Shown piece by piece: positions 26,567 to 34,446 of a stretch of DNA of 64,000 nt. The position numbers and the translations under genes were made by a program. The DNA lies in NCBI RefSeq assembly GCF_001578775.1, contig NZ_KQ969062.1:49896-113895 (forward strand). The letters are read 5' to 3'. The notes under the pieces were generated by a model that was not told where the DNA came from, made no database searches, and was given only the letters and a program-made list of their open reading frames with translations. Each line of letters starts with the position of its first letter. Positions within the stretch are counted from its first letter, which is position 1. The DNA is from Streptococcus cristatus. GTDB lineage: Bacteria > Bacillota > Bacilli > Lactobacillales > Streptococcaceae.

Positions 26567-27216
26567 AAGAAGAACAGCTATCTTTATTTAAGCAAGCTCT
26601 TAGTCGCATAGAGGTGACTGAACAGGCTAAAGAATTTTTATTCGCGGTTTCTATGACTCTCTCAGGACATACGGAAGTCTTTCGCAAGTGTTATTTGGCT
26701 TTTATGAATGGAGAGGACTCTTATCACTACCATCCGATGATTGGGGCTCCACTAGATTTTTTCTTTGAGGGTTCTGAAGTTCGAGTGAAGCGTCTCAAAG
26801 AAGAGGTTGTTCTTTCGCGAGGTCACTTTATCCAATATGCTTCGTATGTTGATCTTTGTTTTAGCCGTATCTATCCTTTAGGCAGTGTCGTAGAGTTGGA
26901 TCGAGACCTTCTTCCACAAGATTTGGTTGCAGCCTTTGAGAGTGAGCAGATGGACTTTTTTGTTGTTCTTTCTGGTCGCAGAGTAGTGATGGAAACGGGA
27001 AGCTACATAGATTACATAGGATACACATGGCCTTTTGGGTTGCGATTTGATACGGCTCCCTTGTTTGTAAGCAATCTCTTCATCAAGCGAGTCGTATCGG
27101 AAGGATATACAGATATGACAGATGAGCGCTATTGTCAAGAAGCCTTTCGCAGAGAGTATTTCAATGAGGGCATTGTTTCTAGCGTATATGGAGAGGAGAT
27201 AGTGAATGAAGATTGA
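26563..27216 (+). CDS. T7SS-associated protein with DUF4176-like C-terminal region
   Basis: 217 residues. The first 110 residues (EEQLSLFKQALSRIEVTEQAKEFLFAVSMTL...) are not recognised. The second half repeats the DUF4176 pattern: YPLGSVVELDRDLLPQ, then FFVVLSGRRVV, YIDYIGYTWPFGL and FNEGIVSSVYGEE, matching LPIGSVVRVKDG, FMIINQ, YFDFGAVTLPLGL and FNKEDIDEVLFIG of the stand-alone DUF4176 protein at 35253. Such proteins accompany LXG toxins in T7SS loci and are thought to be accessory or chaperone-like. It is coupled at both ends, overlapping the LXG gene by 11 bases. Confidence 0.65.
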   Translation: MKEEQLSLFKQALSRIEVTEQAKEFLFAVSMTLSGHTEVFRKCYLAFMNGEDSYHYHPMIGAPLDFFFEGSEVRVKRLKEEVVLSRGHFIQYASYVDLCFSRIYPLGSVVELDRDLLPQDLVAAFESEQMDFFVVLSGRRVVMETGSYIDYIGYTWPFGLRFDTAPLFVSNLFIKRVVSEGYTDMTDERYCQEAFRREYFNEGIVSSVYGEEIVNED

Positions 27217-28711
27217 TTTATCTGAGGTACAGGCTCAGAAATCGGCCTTGAGTACATCTGTGGGTAGTATCAAGGGCGAGATAACAAAAGCCAGAAGCAG
27301 TTTGTCCCAAGTTGTCTCTACAGATAGTCTCAAAGGTGTAGTTAAGGACACAATCAACCAAAAGGTTTCTAATTACCAGATTCCCTTGCTAGATAACTAT
27401 ACCAATGCTTTGGATAGTATAGTAAACCGCTATGATGGGATTATCAAGCTTTTTAAGGAGAAGGTTGGTGAGACCAATGACAGTGCGATTATCAATACGG
27501 AGTATCTAGAGCGAGTTAAGCAAAGGATGAAAGATCCCATTGAAGGCTTAGGTAAGATTTCGACACGAACACAGAGTATTTATTCGGATATTAGTGATAT
27601 TATCTCACTGAGTAATCCTAGCTTGGATGATGTCAATACGACCTATGCCAAAGCCCAAAAGAGCCTCGATGATACGATTAAGAACATGGAGACGTTTAAT
27701 AACGTTATTCTGAATACTGATACTTTTGATCTGATTGATATGCAAGATGGTCAACTTAAGGCTTTGTCTTCATACAGCAGTGTTTCATACACCAATCAAA
27801 CAGCAAGAACTTTCTACAGAGGAGAATCTTTCAAAAACTCTGTGGAGGAAATTCATACTGCCTTACATAGTAATTCGCGTAGTAAGGTCAACTACCAAAA
27901 CAAACTAGCTAAGCAGTTAGCGGAGTCTAAGTATAGTGGAACAGTAGCTTCGACTCAACAAAAAGATATTGCTGCAATGCAGATTGGTGAAACCTTTGGT
28001 CTTTCTCAACCAAAAAGCGAGGAAGTTGCAGATTATATCAAGACATTGGGAGAAGCTGTCATTACTTATCGAGGCTCCAAAATTTTTCTTAATGGTGTTG
28101 AAATAACGATGGATAGCCAAGGAAGAATGAGATGGGGAAATAAGTTTATTTTCAAATCTTCTACTAACAATTTATACAGGCATGGTCGCAATTTCCAAAA
28201 TGCTTCAGGAATTGATCTAGAAAATTACCACTATTCAGGTAATTTGCAAGGTGTTGCTCGTATGAAAGAAATGGGTAAAGCGGGCTGGAGCGGTTTCAAA
28301 GAGTCTCTTAATCCATTAAATGATGCTAAAGGCTGGAAAGAAGTAGGGAAAGTTGGCAAAGCGTTTAAATTAGCTGGAGGAATTTTAACAGCTATAAATA
28401 TCTATAATAATTTTAGGGAGAATGTGGATATATCTGATGGTATCTCAGCAAAAGAAGCGCGAGATTTTGTAATTGATTCAGCCGTTGATATTGGATCAGG
28501 TGCTGCAGCTGCTGGATTGGGTGCTGCTATTGGTTCAGCATTCCTACCCCCGTTAGGTACCGTAGTAGGCGCAGCTGCTGGTATAGGAGTTAATTTATTT
28601 CTAAATAATTTTGAATTTGGAAGCAAAAGCATAGTAGATCACACTAAAAATATTACAAAAGGTATAGGAGATGGTATAGGCAATTTAGTAAGTTTGGTGT
28701 TTGGAGGTTAA
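27206..28711 (+). CDS. LXG-domain type VII effector with glycine-zipper C-terminus (pore-forming toxin candidate)
   Basis: 501 residues. The N-terminal 240 residues are the helical LXG targeting domain (MKIDLSEVQAQKSALSTSV...; ending near NKLAKQLAESKYSG). The C-terminal toxin part holds a long small-residue hydrophobic stretch at about residues 427-465 (DIGSGAAAAGLGAAIGSAFLPPLG and VVGAAAGIGVNLFL), a glycine-zipper pattern like that of the pore-forming LXG toxin TelE of S. gallolyticus. GGAGAGGA precedes the ATG. The next gene encodes a polytopic membrane protein, the expected kind of immunity for a membrane-active toxin. Residues about 117-202 are duplicated in the cassette at 30.6 kb. Confidence 0.85.
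   Translation: MKIDLSEVQAQKSALSTSVGSIKGEITKARSSLSQVVSTDSLKGVVKDTINQKVSNYQIPLLDNYTNALDSIVNRYDGIIKLFKEKVGETNDSAIINTEYLERVKQRMKDPIEGLGKISTRTQSIYSDISDIISLSNPSLDDVNTTYAKAQKSLDDTIKNMETFNNVILNTDTFDLIDMQDGQLKALSSYSSVSYTNQTARTFYRGESFKNSVEEIHTALHSNSRSKVNYQNKLAKQLAESKYSGTVASTQQKDIAAMQIGETFGLSQPKSEEVADYIKTLGEAVITYRGSKIFLNGVEITMDSQGRMRWGNKFIFKSSTNNLYRHGRNFQNASGIDLENYHYSGNLQGVARMKEMGKAGWSGFKESLNPLNDAKGWKEVGKVGKAFKLAGGILTAINIYNNFRENVDISDGISAKEARDFVIDSAVDIGSGAAAAGLGAAIGSAFLPPLGTVVGAAAGIGVNLFLNNFEFGSKSIVDHTKNITKGIGDGIGNLVSLVFGG
27554..27809 (+). repeat. Direct repeat copy 1 (inside the LXG toxin gene)
   Basis: 256 bases nearly identical and without gaps to 30641-30896 (constant offset 3087). It encodes the end of the LXG domain, residues about 117-202. 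Confidence 0.92.
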
Positions 28712-28712
28712 T

Positions 28713-29714
28713 GTGAAAGAAAAAACAATAGAAGAAATTCAGAATGCAAATAAGGCCTACTTTAAAAGTTTAGCTAACACACGAGCATCTGCGAGTATGA
28801 TGGTTATTTCATGGACAGGAGTATTTATATTAGCACTATTAATTCTTGTTTTTTATTATTATCTTGACAAAGTCGTTTTAATGAATCCGCTTAACAATTG
28901 GTTCTTTGATTTACTCCTTATTTTCTGTCTTTACCTAATCATTGCATTTTTTATTCCATTAGTAAGTTCTTTTATATATAAAAAGCAAATTTTATCAACT
29001 ATTTTTCTTATACTAGTCTATATTGGGGTTTACTTTTCTTTGCAAATGTTGATGCTACTGATTCTGGTTACTTCCATTTCAACGAAGGAATTTACGATAG
29101 GTTTTCCCAAATATTCTCCAATTTTTGTTCCATTTTTAGCTATTTGTACGGTTTGTGGCTTTATTTATCATTATTTTTGGTTAAAGAGACAGTTAAAAAA
29201 AGGCTTCTCTATCAATAGAACAATGAGCAATTATTTTGCGAAGTCTAGCGCCTACAGTAAGAATTCTCTTCTCATAATTTTTACGCTCTCCATGCTAGGT
29301 GGGCTTCTTTCAGGTAAATTGATACTTATCTTTGGGATTCTTGGAACTCTTCTTTTCAGCTATGCCTTTTCTCAACTGATCACAGAGGTTGCCTACCTTT
29401 TATATCTAAAAACTCAGAGTAAGGACTACTGGGAAGATGAACCTAAGAAAAAAGAGAATTTTCGAGATTTATTTAAGGGATTTAGTTTGAAGAAAGCAAA
29501 AATTCGTATTCCTGTTGAGATTTTGGTTTGTTCAATATTCCTAGGTATTATGTACAATATTGGCTATTTCAATCTTAGTTCCCCAACTCCTCTTTGGCTT
29601 ATTTGGCTTGCTAGAGTACTGATATGCGGTATAGGACTAGATATTTTGGGAAGTTTTATTCTATTGATGATTAAAAAAGTAAAAAATGGCTTCAAAAAAG
29701 GAAAAAAACAATGA
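28713..29714 (+). CDS. Polytopic membrane protein, probable immunity to the LXG toxin
   Basis: 333 residues from GTG 28713, chosen because GGAGG lies 5 bases upstream, one base after the toxin stop. About eight membrane segments (for example MMVISWTGVFILALLILVFYYYL, LLLIFCLYLIIAFFIPLVSSF, FLILVYIGVYFSLQMLMLLILV, LIIFTLSMLGGLLSGKLILIFGI) with short loops and a Lys-rich end. No family recognised. Its place directly after a membrane-acting toxin and the repetition of the same layout in the next cassette suggest immunity. It overlaps the next gene by ATGA. Confidence 0.65.
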   Translation: MKEKTIEEIQNANKAYFKSLANTRASASMMVISWTGVFILALLILVFYYYLDKVVLMNPLNNWFFDLLLIFCLYLIIAFFIPLVSSFIYKKQILSTIFLILVYIGVYFSLQMLMLLILVTSISTKEFTIGFPKYSPIFVPFLAICTVCGFIYHYFWLKRQLKKGFSINRTMSNYFAKSSAYSKNSLLIIFTLSMLGGLLSGKLILIFGILGTLLFSYAFSQLITEVAYLLYLKTQSKDYWEDEPKKKENFRDLFKGFSLKKAKIRIPVEILVCSIFLGIMYNIGYFNLSSPTPLWLIWLARVLICGIGLDILGSFILLMIKKVKNGFKKGKKQ

Positions 29715-30169
29715 AATTTAAAAGAAAAGAATTAAGCCTGCAGAATTTAATTGGTTTTGGGTTAGAATTAGAGCCCCGAGCCACCTTCTTTGAACGTTTG
29801 ATTTCAGATTCGAAGGAATTTAAAATACAAATGATACAAAATGGCTTTTATACAGATGGACCGATGTTTTATGCTTACAATCCAATGAAAGCTAGTCAAG
29901 ATGTTCTTGTGTTTACAACAGTTGGGAATAAACTTGAGATAAAGGGAGAAAATACTTCTGGTATTTTCTTTCAGGAGTCATTGAATTTCACAACAGATTT
30001 TTATTATCGCCATTATAATCAAGAAGATCCTATCCCTTATGAAGAAATAGAAAAAGAAATTTCTGTATCAGGATTTAAGCTGGTAAATATTTTTCATGCT
30101 GTATTAGATTTGTATGGTGATTATGTAGTGGATTTATATTGTGAGGTTGAGAAAGATGAAGTTACCTGA
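29711..30169 (+). CDS. DUF5085-like protein, type A (first cassette)
   Basis: 152 residues, soluble, mixed alpha/beta. It contains IQNGFYTDGPMFYAYNPMKASQDVLVFTTVG and ends LVNIFHAVLDLYGDYVVDLYCEVE, a layout shared with the protein at 32738 (GIYKDGPTIFEMIPTQFDEERQDVTVYIPV ... LVLIPVYDDLFVDLIIPVE). This resembles DUF5085, small proteins encoded next to T7SS effectors. The overall pattern recalls the GyrI-like ligand-binding fold, but that is only an impression. Coupled by ATGA to the membrane protein upstream. Confidence 0.65.
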   Translation: MKFKRKELSLQNLIGFGLELEPRATFFERLISDSKEFKIQMIQNGFYTDGPMFYAYNPMKASQDVLVFTTVGNKLEIKGENTSGIFFQESLNFTTDFYYRHYNQEDPIPYEEIEKEISVSGFKLVNIFHAVLDLYGDYVVDLYCEVEKDEVT

Positions 30170-30614
30170 AGATGTTGTGAAAGTTCATAGGCTTGCATTT
30201 CAAAATGTGGTTAGAAAGAGGATGTCATTTCATTATAGTGAGCTGGAAAAACATTTGGAACAATTTGTATCAGGAGTTGTAGATGCGGGCTACCAGTTAA
30301 AAGGCCCGTTTTTCTACAGTTTGAATAATGTTCCTCTAAATGAGATAGTGGATATTGAAATGTTTATGCCTGTGTCGAATGATATATTTCAGTTAGAAGG
30401 TTATAAGTTTTCAACTTATTTTGAACTCAATAATTTGTTAAAAACAGTTGTCAGAGGAGATTTTGCTTCAATGACAGAAGTAGGCTTTGCAAAACTAATA
30501 GATTCACTTGAAGAAAACGATTTAGAGATGGCAACACCTTTTTATCATGTGATTCCAAAAGATGGTTTACAATATCTAGAGTTGTTAGTTGGTTATACTG
30601 ATAAGGTCTTATAA
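30156..30614 (+). CDS. DUF5085-like protein, type B (first cassette)
   Basis: 152 residues from ATG 30156, preferred over GTG 30141 because GAGG lies 10 bases before it. The pattern VDAGYQLKGPFFYSLNNVPLNEIVDIEMFMPV and ATPFYHVIPKDGLQYLELLVGY matches the protein at 33168 (AAGYTPKSNPFYS..., TPIFYISSKINGVLYTDILVGV). It is the partner of the type-A gene, which it overlaps by 14 bases; together they form a pair repeated in the next cassette. Function unknown. Confidence 0.65.
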   Translation: MKLPEDVVKVHRLAFQNVVRKRMSFHYSELEKHLEQFVSGVVDAGYQLKGPFFYSLNNVPLNEIVDIEMFMPVSNDIFQLEGYKFSTYFELNNLLKTVVRGDFASMTEVGFAKLIDSLEENDLEMATPFYHVIPKDGLQYLELLVGYTDKVL

Positions 30615-32019
30615 AAATTTTTGATATTAAAGTCTTAAGTAAGATTTCAACACGAACACAGAGTATTTACTCGGATATTAGTGATATTATTTCTCTGAGT
30701 AATCCTAGCTTGGATGATGTCAATACGACCTATGCCAAAGCCCAAAAGAGCCTCGATGATACGATTAAGAACATGGAGACGTTTAATAACGTTATTCTGA
30801 AAACAGATACTTTTGATCTGATTGATATGCAAGATGGTCAACTTAAGACTTTATCTGCATACAGCCGTACTTCATACACCAATCAAACAGCAAGAAATTA
30901 CTACAAGAAAACGCAATTTAGAAATTCCGTTTCTGAAATTAACACAGCTCTCCATAGCAACTCGCAAAATGTAAAGTATCAAAATGCTCTTGCAAAACAA
31001 CTTGCCGAGTCTAAGTACAGTGGGAAGGTAACGGCAAATGAAAACCTAATAGATTCCTTGTTTAATTCTTATAAAAATATCACAAAAGGTGATCTATATA
31101 AAGATGGGAAAAGTTATAAAAAATATTTGAAATCTGTTTTGCCGGCTTTGTATGCGGCTTATCGTTTTAGTCGAGATAAACGAGGAAACACCATCATTCT
31201 TAAAGAGACAACAAAATTTGGTAGGTTGTTAGATGAATACTTTAAGCTTGGGAAAAGTCTGGATAAGAGTAATAAATATAAAATTGTACAATATAAAAAT
31301 GGTGAATTAACTAAGACTTTTAAATCCCTGATGGAGAAGTTAGGGAAAACACGTTATAATGAGGACCTAAGCAAAGTATTCAAAACCTTTACTGATACCA
31401 CTAAGATGAGGCACAAATTTGCGAGGGTGACGAAAAGTATTGTGAAGACGAGTGGTAGCTTGTTTAAGGAAGGATTTATCAAAGAAGTAACTTTTAACGG
31501 AGCTGGGAAAGCCTTGTGGAATGCTAGCAAAGCAGGAGGAGGAAAAGGTTTAGTTCAGTCTGCTAAGGAGGGGTTGAGAAACTATAAAGAAGGATTTAAA
31601 ACAGCTTCTAAGTTTGGTAAGTTCTTAAAAGGAGCAGCAGTTGTTGGTGTTGCCTTAGATGTTGTCGATACTTTTTCGAAAATACATGATAATTCTCAGA
31701 ATGCCAAACGTCAGGGTCTTAGAGGTAATGAAGTTAAAGCAAGTGTGGCAACAGGTTTTGTGATTGATGCGGCCAAGGCGGCAGGAACAACTGTTGCAGC
31801 GACAGCGGCAGCAAGTGCAGGTGCTGCATTAGCAGGTGCTGGGCTAAGTCTATTAGGTGTTGCGACAGCCCCTGTTTGGTTAACTGGGCAGCAGCAATCG
31901 CAGCAAGTGCAGGTGCGGTTTGGGTTGCAAATAAACTTAACGATAGTTTTCATATAACTGATAATCTTAAAAAAGGAGTCAATGGCCTGATAAAAGGCAT
32001 GAGAGGATGGTTTAAATGA
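30605..32019 (+). pseudogene. Orphan LXG toxin cassette lacking its head and frameshifted near the end
   Basis: The frame is open from 30605 but has no ATG, no ribosome site and lacks the first 116 or so residues of the LXG domain; it joins the toxin family at the 256-base repeat. About 375 toxin residues follow, distinct from the first toxin after SKYSG, with an Ala/Gly-rich hydrophobic end (VAATAAASAGAALAGAGLSLLGVATAPVW). Near 31862-31890 the frame slips by one base: the first frame ends at 31957, whereas the other continues AAAIAASAGAVWVANKLND to a TGA at 32017-32019, which overlaps the next ATG as ATGA. That coupling shows the second frame is the original end. It resembles the silent 'orphan' modules of polymorphic toxin loci. 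Confidence 0.85.
30641..30896 (+). repeat. Direct repeat copy 2 (head of the orphan toxin cassette)
   Basis: Second copy of the 256-base repeat. Homology begins abruptly, 27 bases after the stop of the upstream DUF5085-like gene, and continues at lower identity into the next 40 codons. Confidence 0.92.
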
Positions 32020-32741
32020 TACTGGAACGAATAAAAAAAACTTTTGAATTTCAACGAAGCAAAATACAAGGACCAGTTCCCCTTTGGGGAGTATTAAATG
32101 GGATTTTTATTTTGTATCCTTTAGTTTTTTTACCATTTTGGGGCTTAGGTTTAGGCTTAGAGGTTCTAAAAAATCCATCCTTATACAAATTTCTAGTAAT
32201 TGCTGGCATTGTTACTTGGATTTTAAATCTGGTTTTCTTATTGGACCTTAAGCGAGGGATTTTAACGAGTTTTGGGACTTATCTAATGTATCTGACGGGC
32301 CATGTTTATACGATCGTTGATTTTGCTGCTATGAGTGGGGACTATAGCTTTATTGGCTTAAAACTTTCCCTCCCCCTTATCTATGCCCTTGTGATTATTA
32401 TCGTCATGAGCTGTTTGGTTGACTTGGACTCTAAAGAAATTATCTCGGAGAAAGCAGGCAAAATTATGCTTAATTTTGTAATGGGGCCGATAATGATTTT
32501 AGCTCTTTGTTTTATTTTATTGGGATTTTTTGGATATGATTTTTTAATGGGATGGGGAATATCTTTATTCTTAATGATTTTTGGACAATTTCTGTACGCA
32601 ACTTGGTTTTATATTATTTATGCTTATCAACACCGCAATGATGTCGAAGAAACAACCCCAATCAAGCATATAGAAGTGTCCTCAGATATGATCCAAGATA
32701 AGGAGTTTGATAAAGATAGATTTAGAAAGGAAAAGAAATGA
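32016..32741 (+). CDS. Polytopic membrane protein, probable immunity for the orphan toxin
   Basis: 241 residues with about six membrane segments (LNGIFILYPLVFLPFWGLGLGLEVL; FLVIAGIVTWILNLVFLLDL; LSLPLIYALVIIIVMSCLV; MLNFVMGPIMILALCFILLGFFGY and more) and a charged tail. Not related in sequence to the membrane protein of the first cassette, but in the same position. It overlaps the restored toxin stop and the next gene, both as ATGA. If the orphan toxin was once active this is its immunity; kept alone it would protect against rivals carrying that toxin. Confidence 0.65.
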   Translation: MILERIKKTFEFQRSKIQGPVPLWGVLNGIFILYPLVFLPFWGLGLGLEVLKNPSLYKFLVIAGIVTWILNLVFLLDLKRGILTSFGTYLMYLTGHVYTIVDFAAMSGDYSFIGLKLSLPLIYALVIIIVMSCLVDLDSKEIISEKAGKIMLNFVMGPIMILALCFILLGFFGYDFLMGWGISLFLMIFGQFLYATWFYIIYAYQHRNDVEETTPIKHIEVSSDMIQDKEFDKDRFRKEKK

Positions 32742-33166
32742 TTTTAGAAACACAAATTCAAATGACACATTTGATGATGGATCAAGTTCAGATCCGCCCG
32801 GATGAACTATTAGAACTATTTGCACATACAGAGCTTCTTCCATATACTGAAGGGATTTATAAGGATGGCCCAACTATCTTTGAGATGATTCCAACTCAGT
32901 TTGATGAGGAACGACAAGATGTGACGGTGTATATTCCGGTTATTTCCGAAACGGCCTCCACTAGCCAATTAACTTATCTTCCGAGCTTGAGCATAGATGG
33001 TATTAGTCAGCGTGTATTATTCGCAGAAGGCTTAGATGAGAGACTTTATGAGATGAAAAACTATATCCGTGAGAAGGGCTGGGAGTTGCAAGATAAGCTT
33101 TATTTAGTGTTAATTCCAGTATATGATGATTTGTTCGTAGATTTAATTATTCCAGTGGAGAAATAA
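32738..33166 (+). CDS. DUF5085-like protein, type A (second cassette)
   Basis: 142 residues, soluble. Features GIYKDGPTIFEMIPTQFDEERQDVTVYIPVISE and a final LVLIPVYDDLFVDLIIPVE correspond to the type-A protein at 29711. AGAAAGGAAAAG precedes the ATG. It overlaps the membrane gene by ATGA and is followed after one base by the type-B gene. Unknown role; its retention beside a broken toxin suggests that it does not depend on that toxin alone. Confidence 0.65.
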   Translation: MILETQIQMTHLMMDQVQIRPDELLELFAHTELLPYTEGIYKDGPTIFEMIPTQFDEERQDVTVYIPVISETASTSQLTYLPSLSIDGISQRVLFAEGLDERLYEMKNYIREKGWELQDKLYLVLIPVYDDLFVDLIIPVEK

Positions 33167-33167
33167 T

Positions 33168-33638
33168 ATGGCAGATATTACATACGGTACCAATCAATTT
33201 TTAATGTTAAGTAATGTCTTAAGTGTAGATTACAATATTGTTGGTGATGAAATTTCAGTTGCCTTTCAAGATATGATTAATACGGCAGTAGCTGCGGGTT
33301 ACACTCCTAAGAGCAATCCCTTTTATTCTTGTCCCCATGTAGGAGAATTAGAAGATGGTACTTACAACATTACAGTTTATCTTCCAGTTTATGAGGATTA
33401 TCTAGGATACGATGAATTACTAGAAGGGACTGCCTATAACAGTTATTTTCTAGTTCCACGAATGGTAGGAGCACGAGTGACTGGTGAGGAAGCTGTTGAT
33501 TTTGATAAGGCACTCCATGGTTTAACCAATCTATTGATGCAAGAAGAATTAGAGGAATGTACACCAATTTTTTATATTTCGAGCAAGATCAATGGGGTCT
33601 TGTATACTGATATACTAGTAGGTGTTCGAGCTAGCTGA
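33168..33638 (+). CDS. DUF5085-like protein, type B (second cassette)
   Basis: 156 residues, soluble, alpha/beta. AAGYTPKSNPFYSCPHVGELEDGTYNITVYLPVYED and TPIFYISSKINGVLYTDILVGVRA correspond to the type-B protein at 30156. Last gene of the effector operon; a terminator follows within a few bases. Confidence 0.65.
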   Translation: MADITYGTNQFLMLSNVLSVDYNIVGDEISVAFQDMINTAVAAGYTPKSNPFYSCPHVGELEDGTYNITVYLPVYEDYLGYDELLEGTAYNSYFLVPRMVGARVTGEEAVDFDKALHGLTNLLMQEELEECTPIFYISSKINGVLYTDILVGVRAS

Positions 33639-33640
33639 TG

Positions 33641-33671
33641 AAAAATCCTGAGATTCCTCTCAGGATTTTTT
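33641..33671 (+). terminator. Terminator of the LXG effector operon
   Basis: AAATCCTGAGA/TCTCAGGATTT stem followed by T6, a few bases after the last DUF5085-like gene. Confidence 0.88.
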
Positions 33672-33774
33672 GGTTGACACAAAAGAAAGCTAGAAAAAAT
33701 GCTTCTTTTCGGCTATAATGATGAAAGATGGATCAAGTGATTACTAGAGGTACACACTTGGCCGTTCAATCTCT

Positions 33775-34443
33775 TTGGTTTCATATTCTAATGGCGGTAA
33801 AAAGCCGAAAGAGTTGATTCGCTTTCTTGAAGGTCATCAGGTTACTTTTGAGAAAGAAATTACTGTTTATGACACAGGGGTTCAATATTTTAAGAGTAAA
33901 ATTAGTTTTACGGCGCAAACTAAAAAGGATTCTGTTATCACTTTTAAAGGAAAATACAAGAATAGGAAGACTAGTGTTACTGGCGATATGGCTTTTGGCG
34001 GCTTGACGACTGATATTTTTCAAGGCAAGTATGATTATGAGTACAGTAACAAAGTCGCATTTGGAGATTTTTATTTAAGCAGTGGCTTTAATACCTCAGG
34101 CAAGTTAGACTCAGACTTTAATGACCTTAACCCTAGTTTATCAATGACTTTTGGTTATAAGAACCACTCTTTTGAGGTTGGGAACAAGGCTGAAGATGGC
34201 TATCGAGTTTCTTATGTAAAGGAGACCGCCACAGTGAAGCAGGACTTCGCAACATTGACAGTCACTGATGAAATTGGACAGAGGAATGTGGATCATATGG
34301 GAAATGCGCTTGAGTGGGTTTCAGAGAATGTGGGAGTGCTATCTGTTGGTGCTGCACTAGGTACTTTTGGAGTCGTTAAAGCTATAGGTGCGGTAGTCAG
34401 TATCTTTATCGGAGTATCTATTTTTAATGATAAAGGGAAGTAA
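33775..34443 (+). CDS. Unknown T7SS-island protein, beta-rich with C-terminal hydrophobic segment
   Basis: About 222 residues. Not recognised. The body is rich in beta-type patterns (VTFEKEITVYDTGVQYFKSKISFTAQ; KYDYEYSNKVAFGDFYLSSGF) and the end is hydrophobic (VGVLSVGAALGTFGVVKAIGAVVSIFIGVSIF) with many glycines. The start is doubtful: TTG 33775 has no ribosome site, the frame is open upstream to a TAG at 33745, and an ATG in the same frame at 33721 lies before that stop. It may be the orphan C-terminal part of a third toxin or a gene with a nonsense mutation. The next gene, five bases on, could be its immunity. Confidence 0.5.
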   Translation: MVSYSNGGKKPKELIRFLEGHQVTFEKEITVYDTGVQYFKSKISFTAQTKKDSVITFKGKYKNRKTSVTGDMAFGGLTTDIFQGKYDYEYSNKVAFGDFYLSSGFNTSGKLDSDFNDLNPSLSMTFGYKNHSFEVGNKAEDGYRVSYVKETATVKQDFATLTVTDEIGQRNVDHMGNALEWVSENVGVLSVGAALGTFGVVKAIGAVVSIFIGVSIFNDKGK

Positions 34444-34446
34444 TAT

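Noticed and set aside
30135..30160. GTG 30141 as the start of the first type-B DUF5085-like gene
   Set aside because: GAGG is properly spaced for ATG 30156 and not for the GTG.
30710..31957. A complete 415-residue LXG-like gene starting at TTG 30710
   Set aside because: The TTG is an internal Leu codon of the duplicated LXG segment, there is no ribosome site, the head is missing, and the end is frameshifted.
33674..33719. Promoter made of TTGACA (33674) and TATAAT (33714)
   Set aside because: The two boxes are 34 bases apart; each lacks a partner at 16-18 bases. Left as unsupported.
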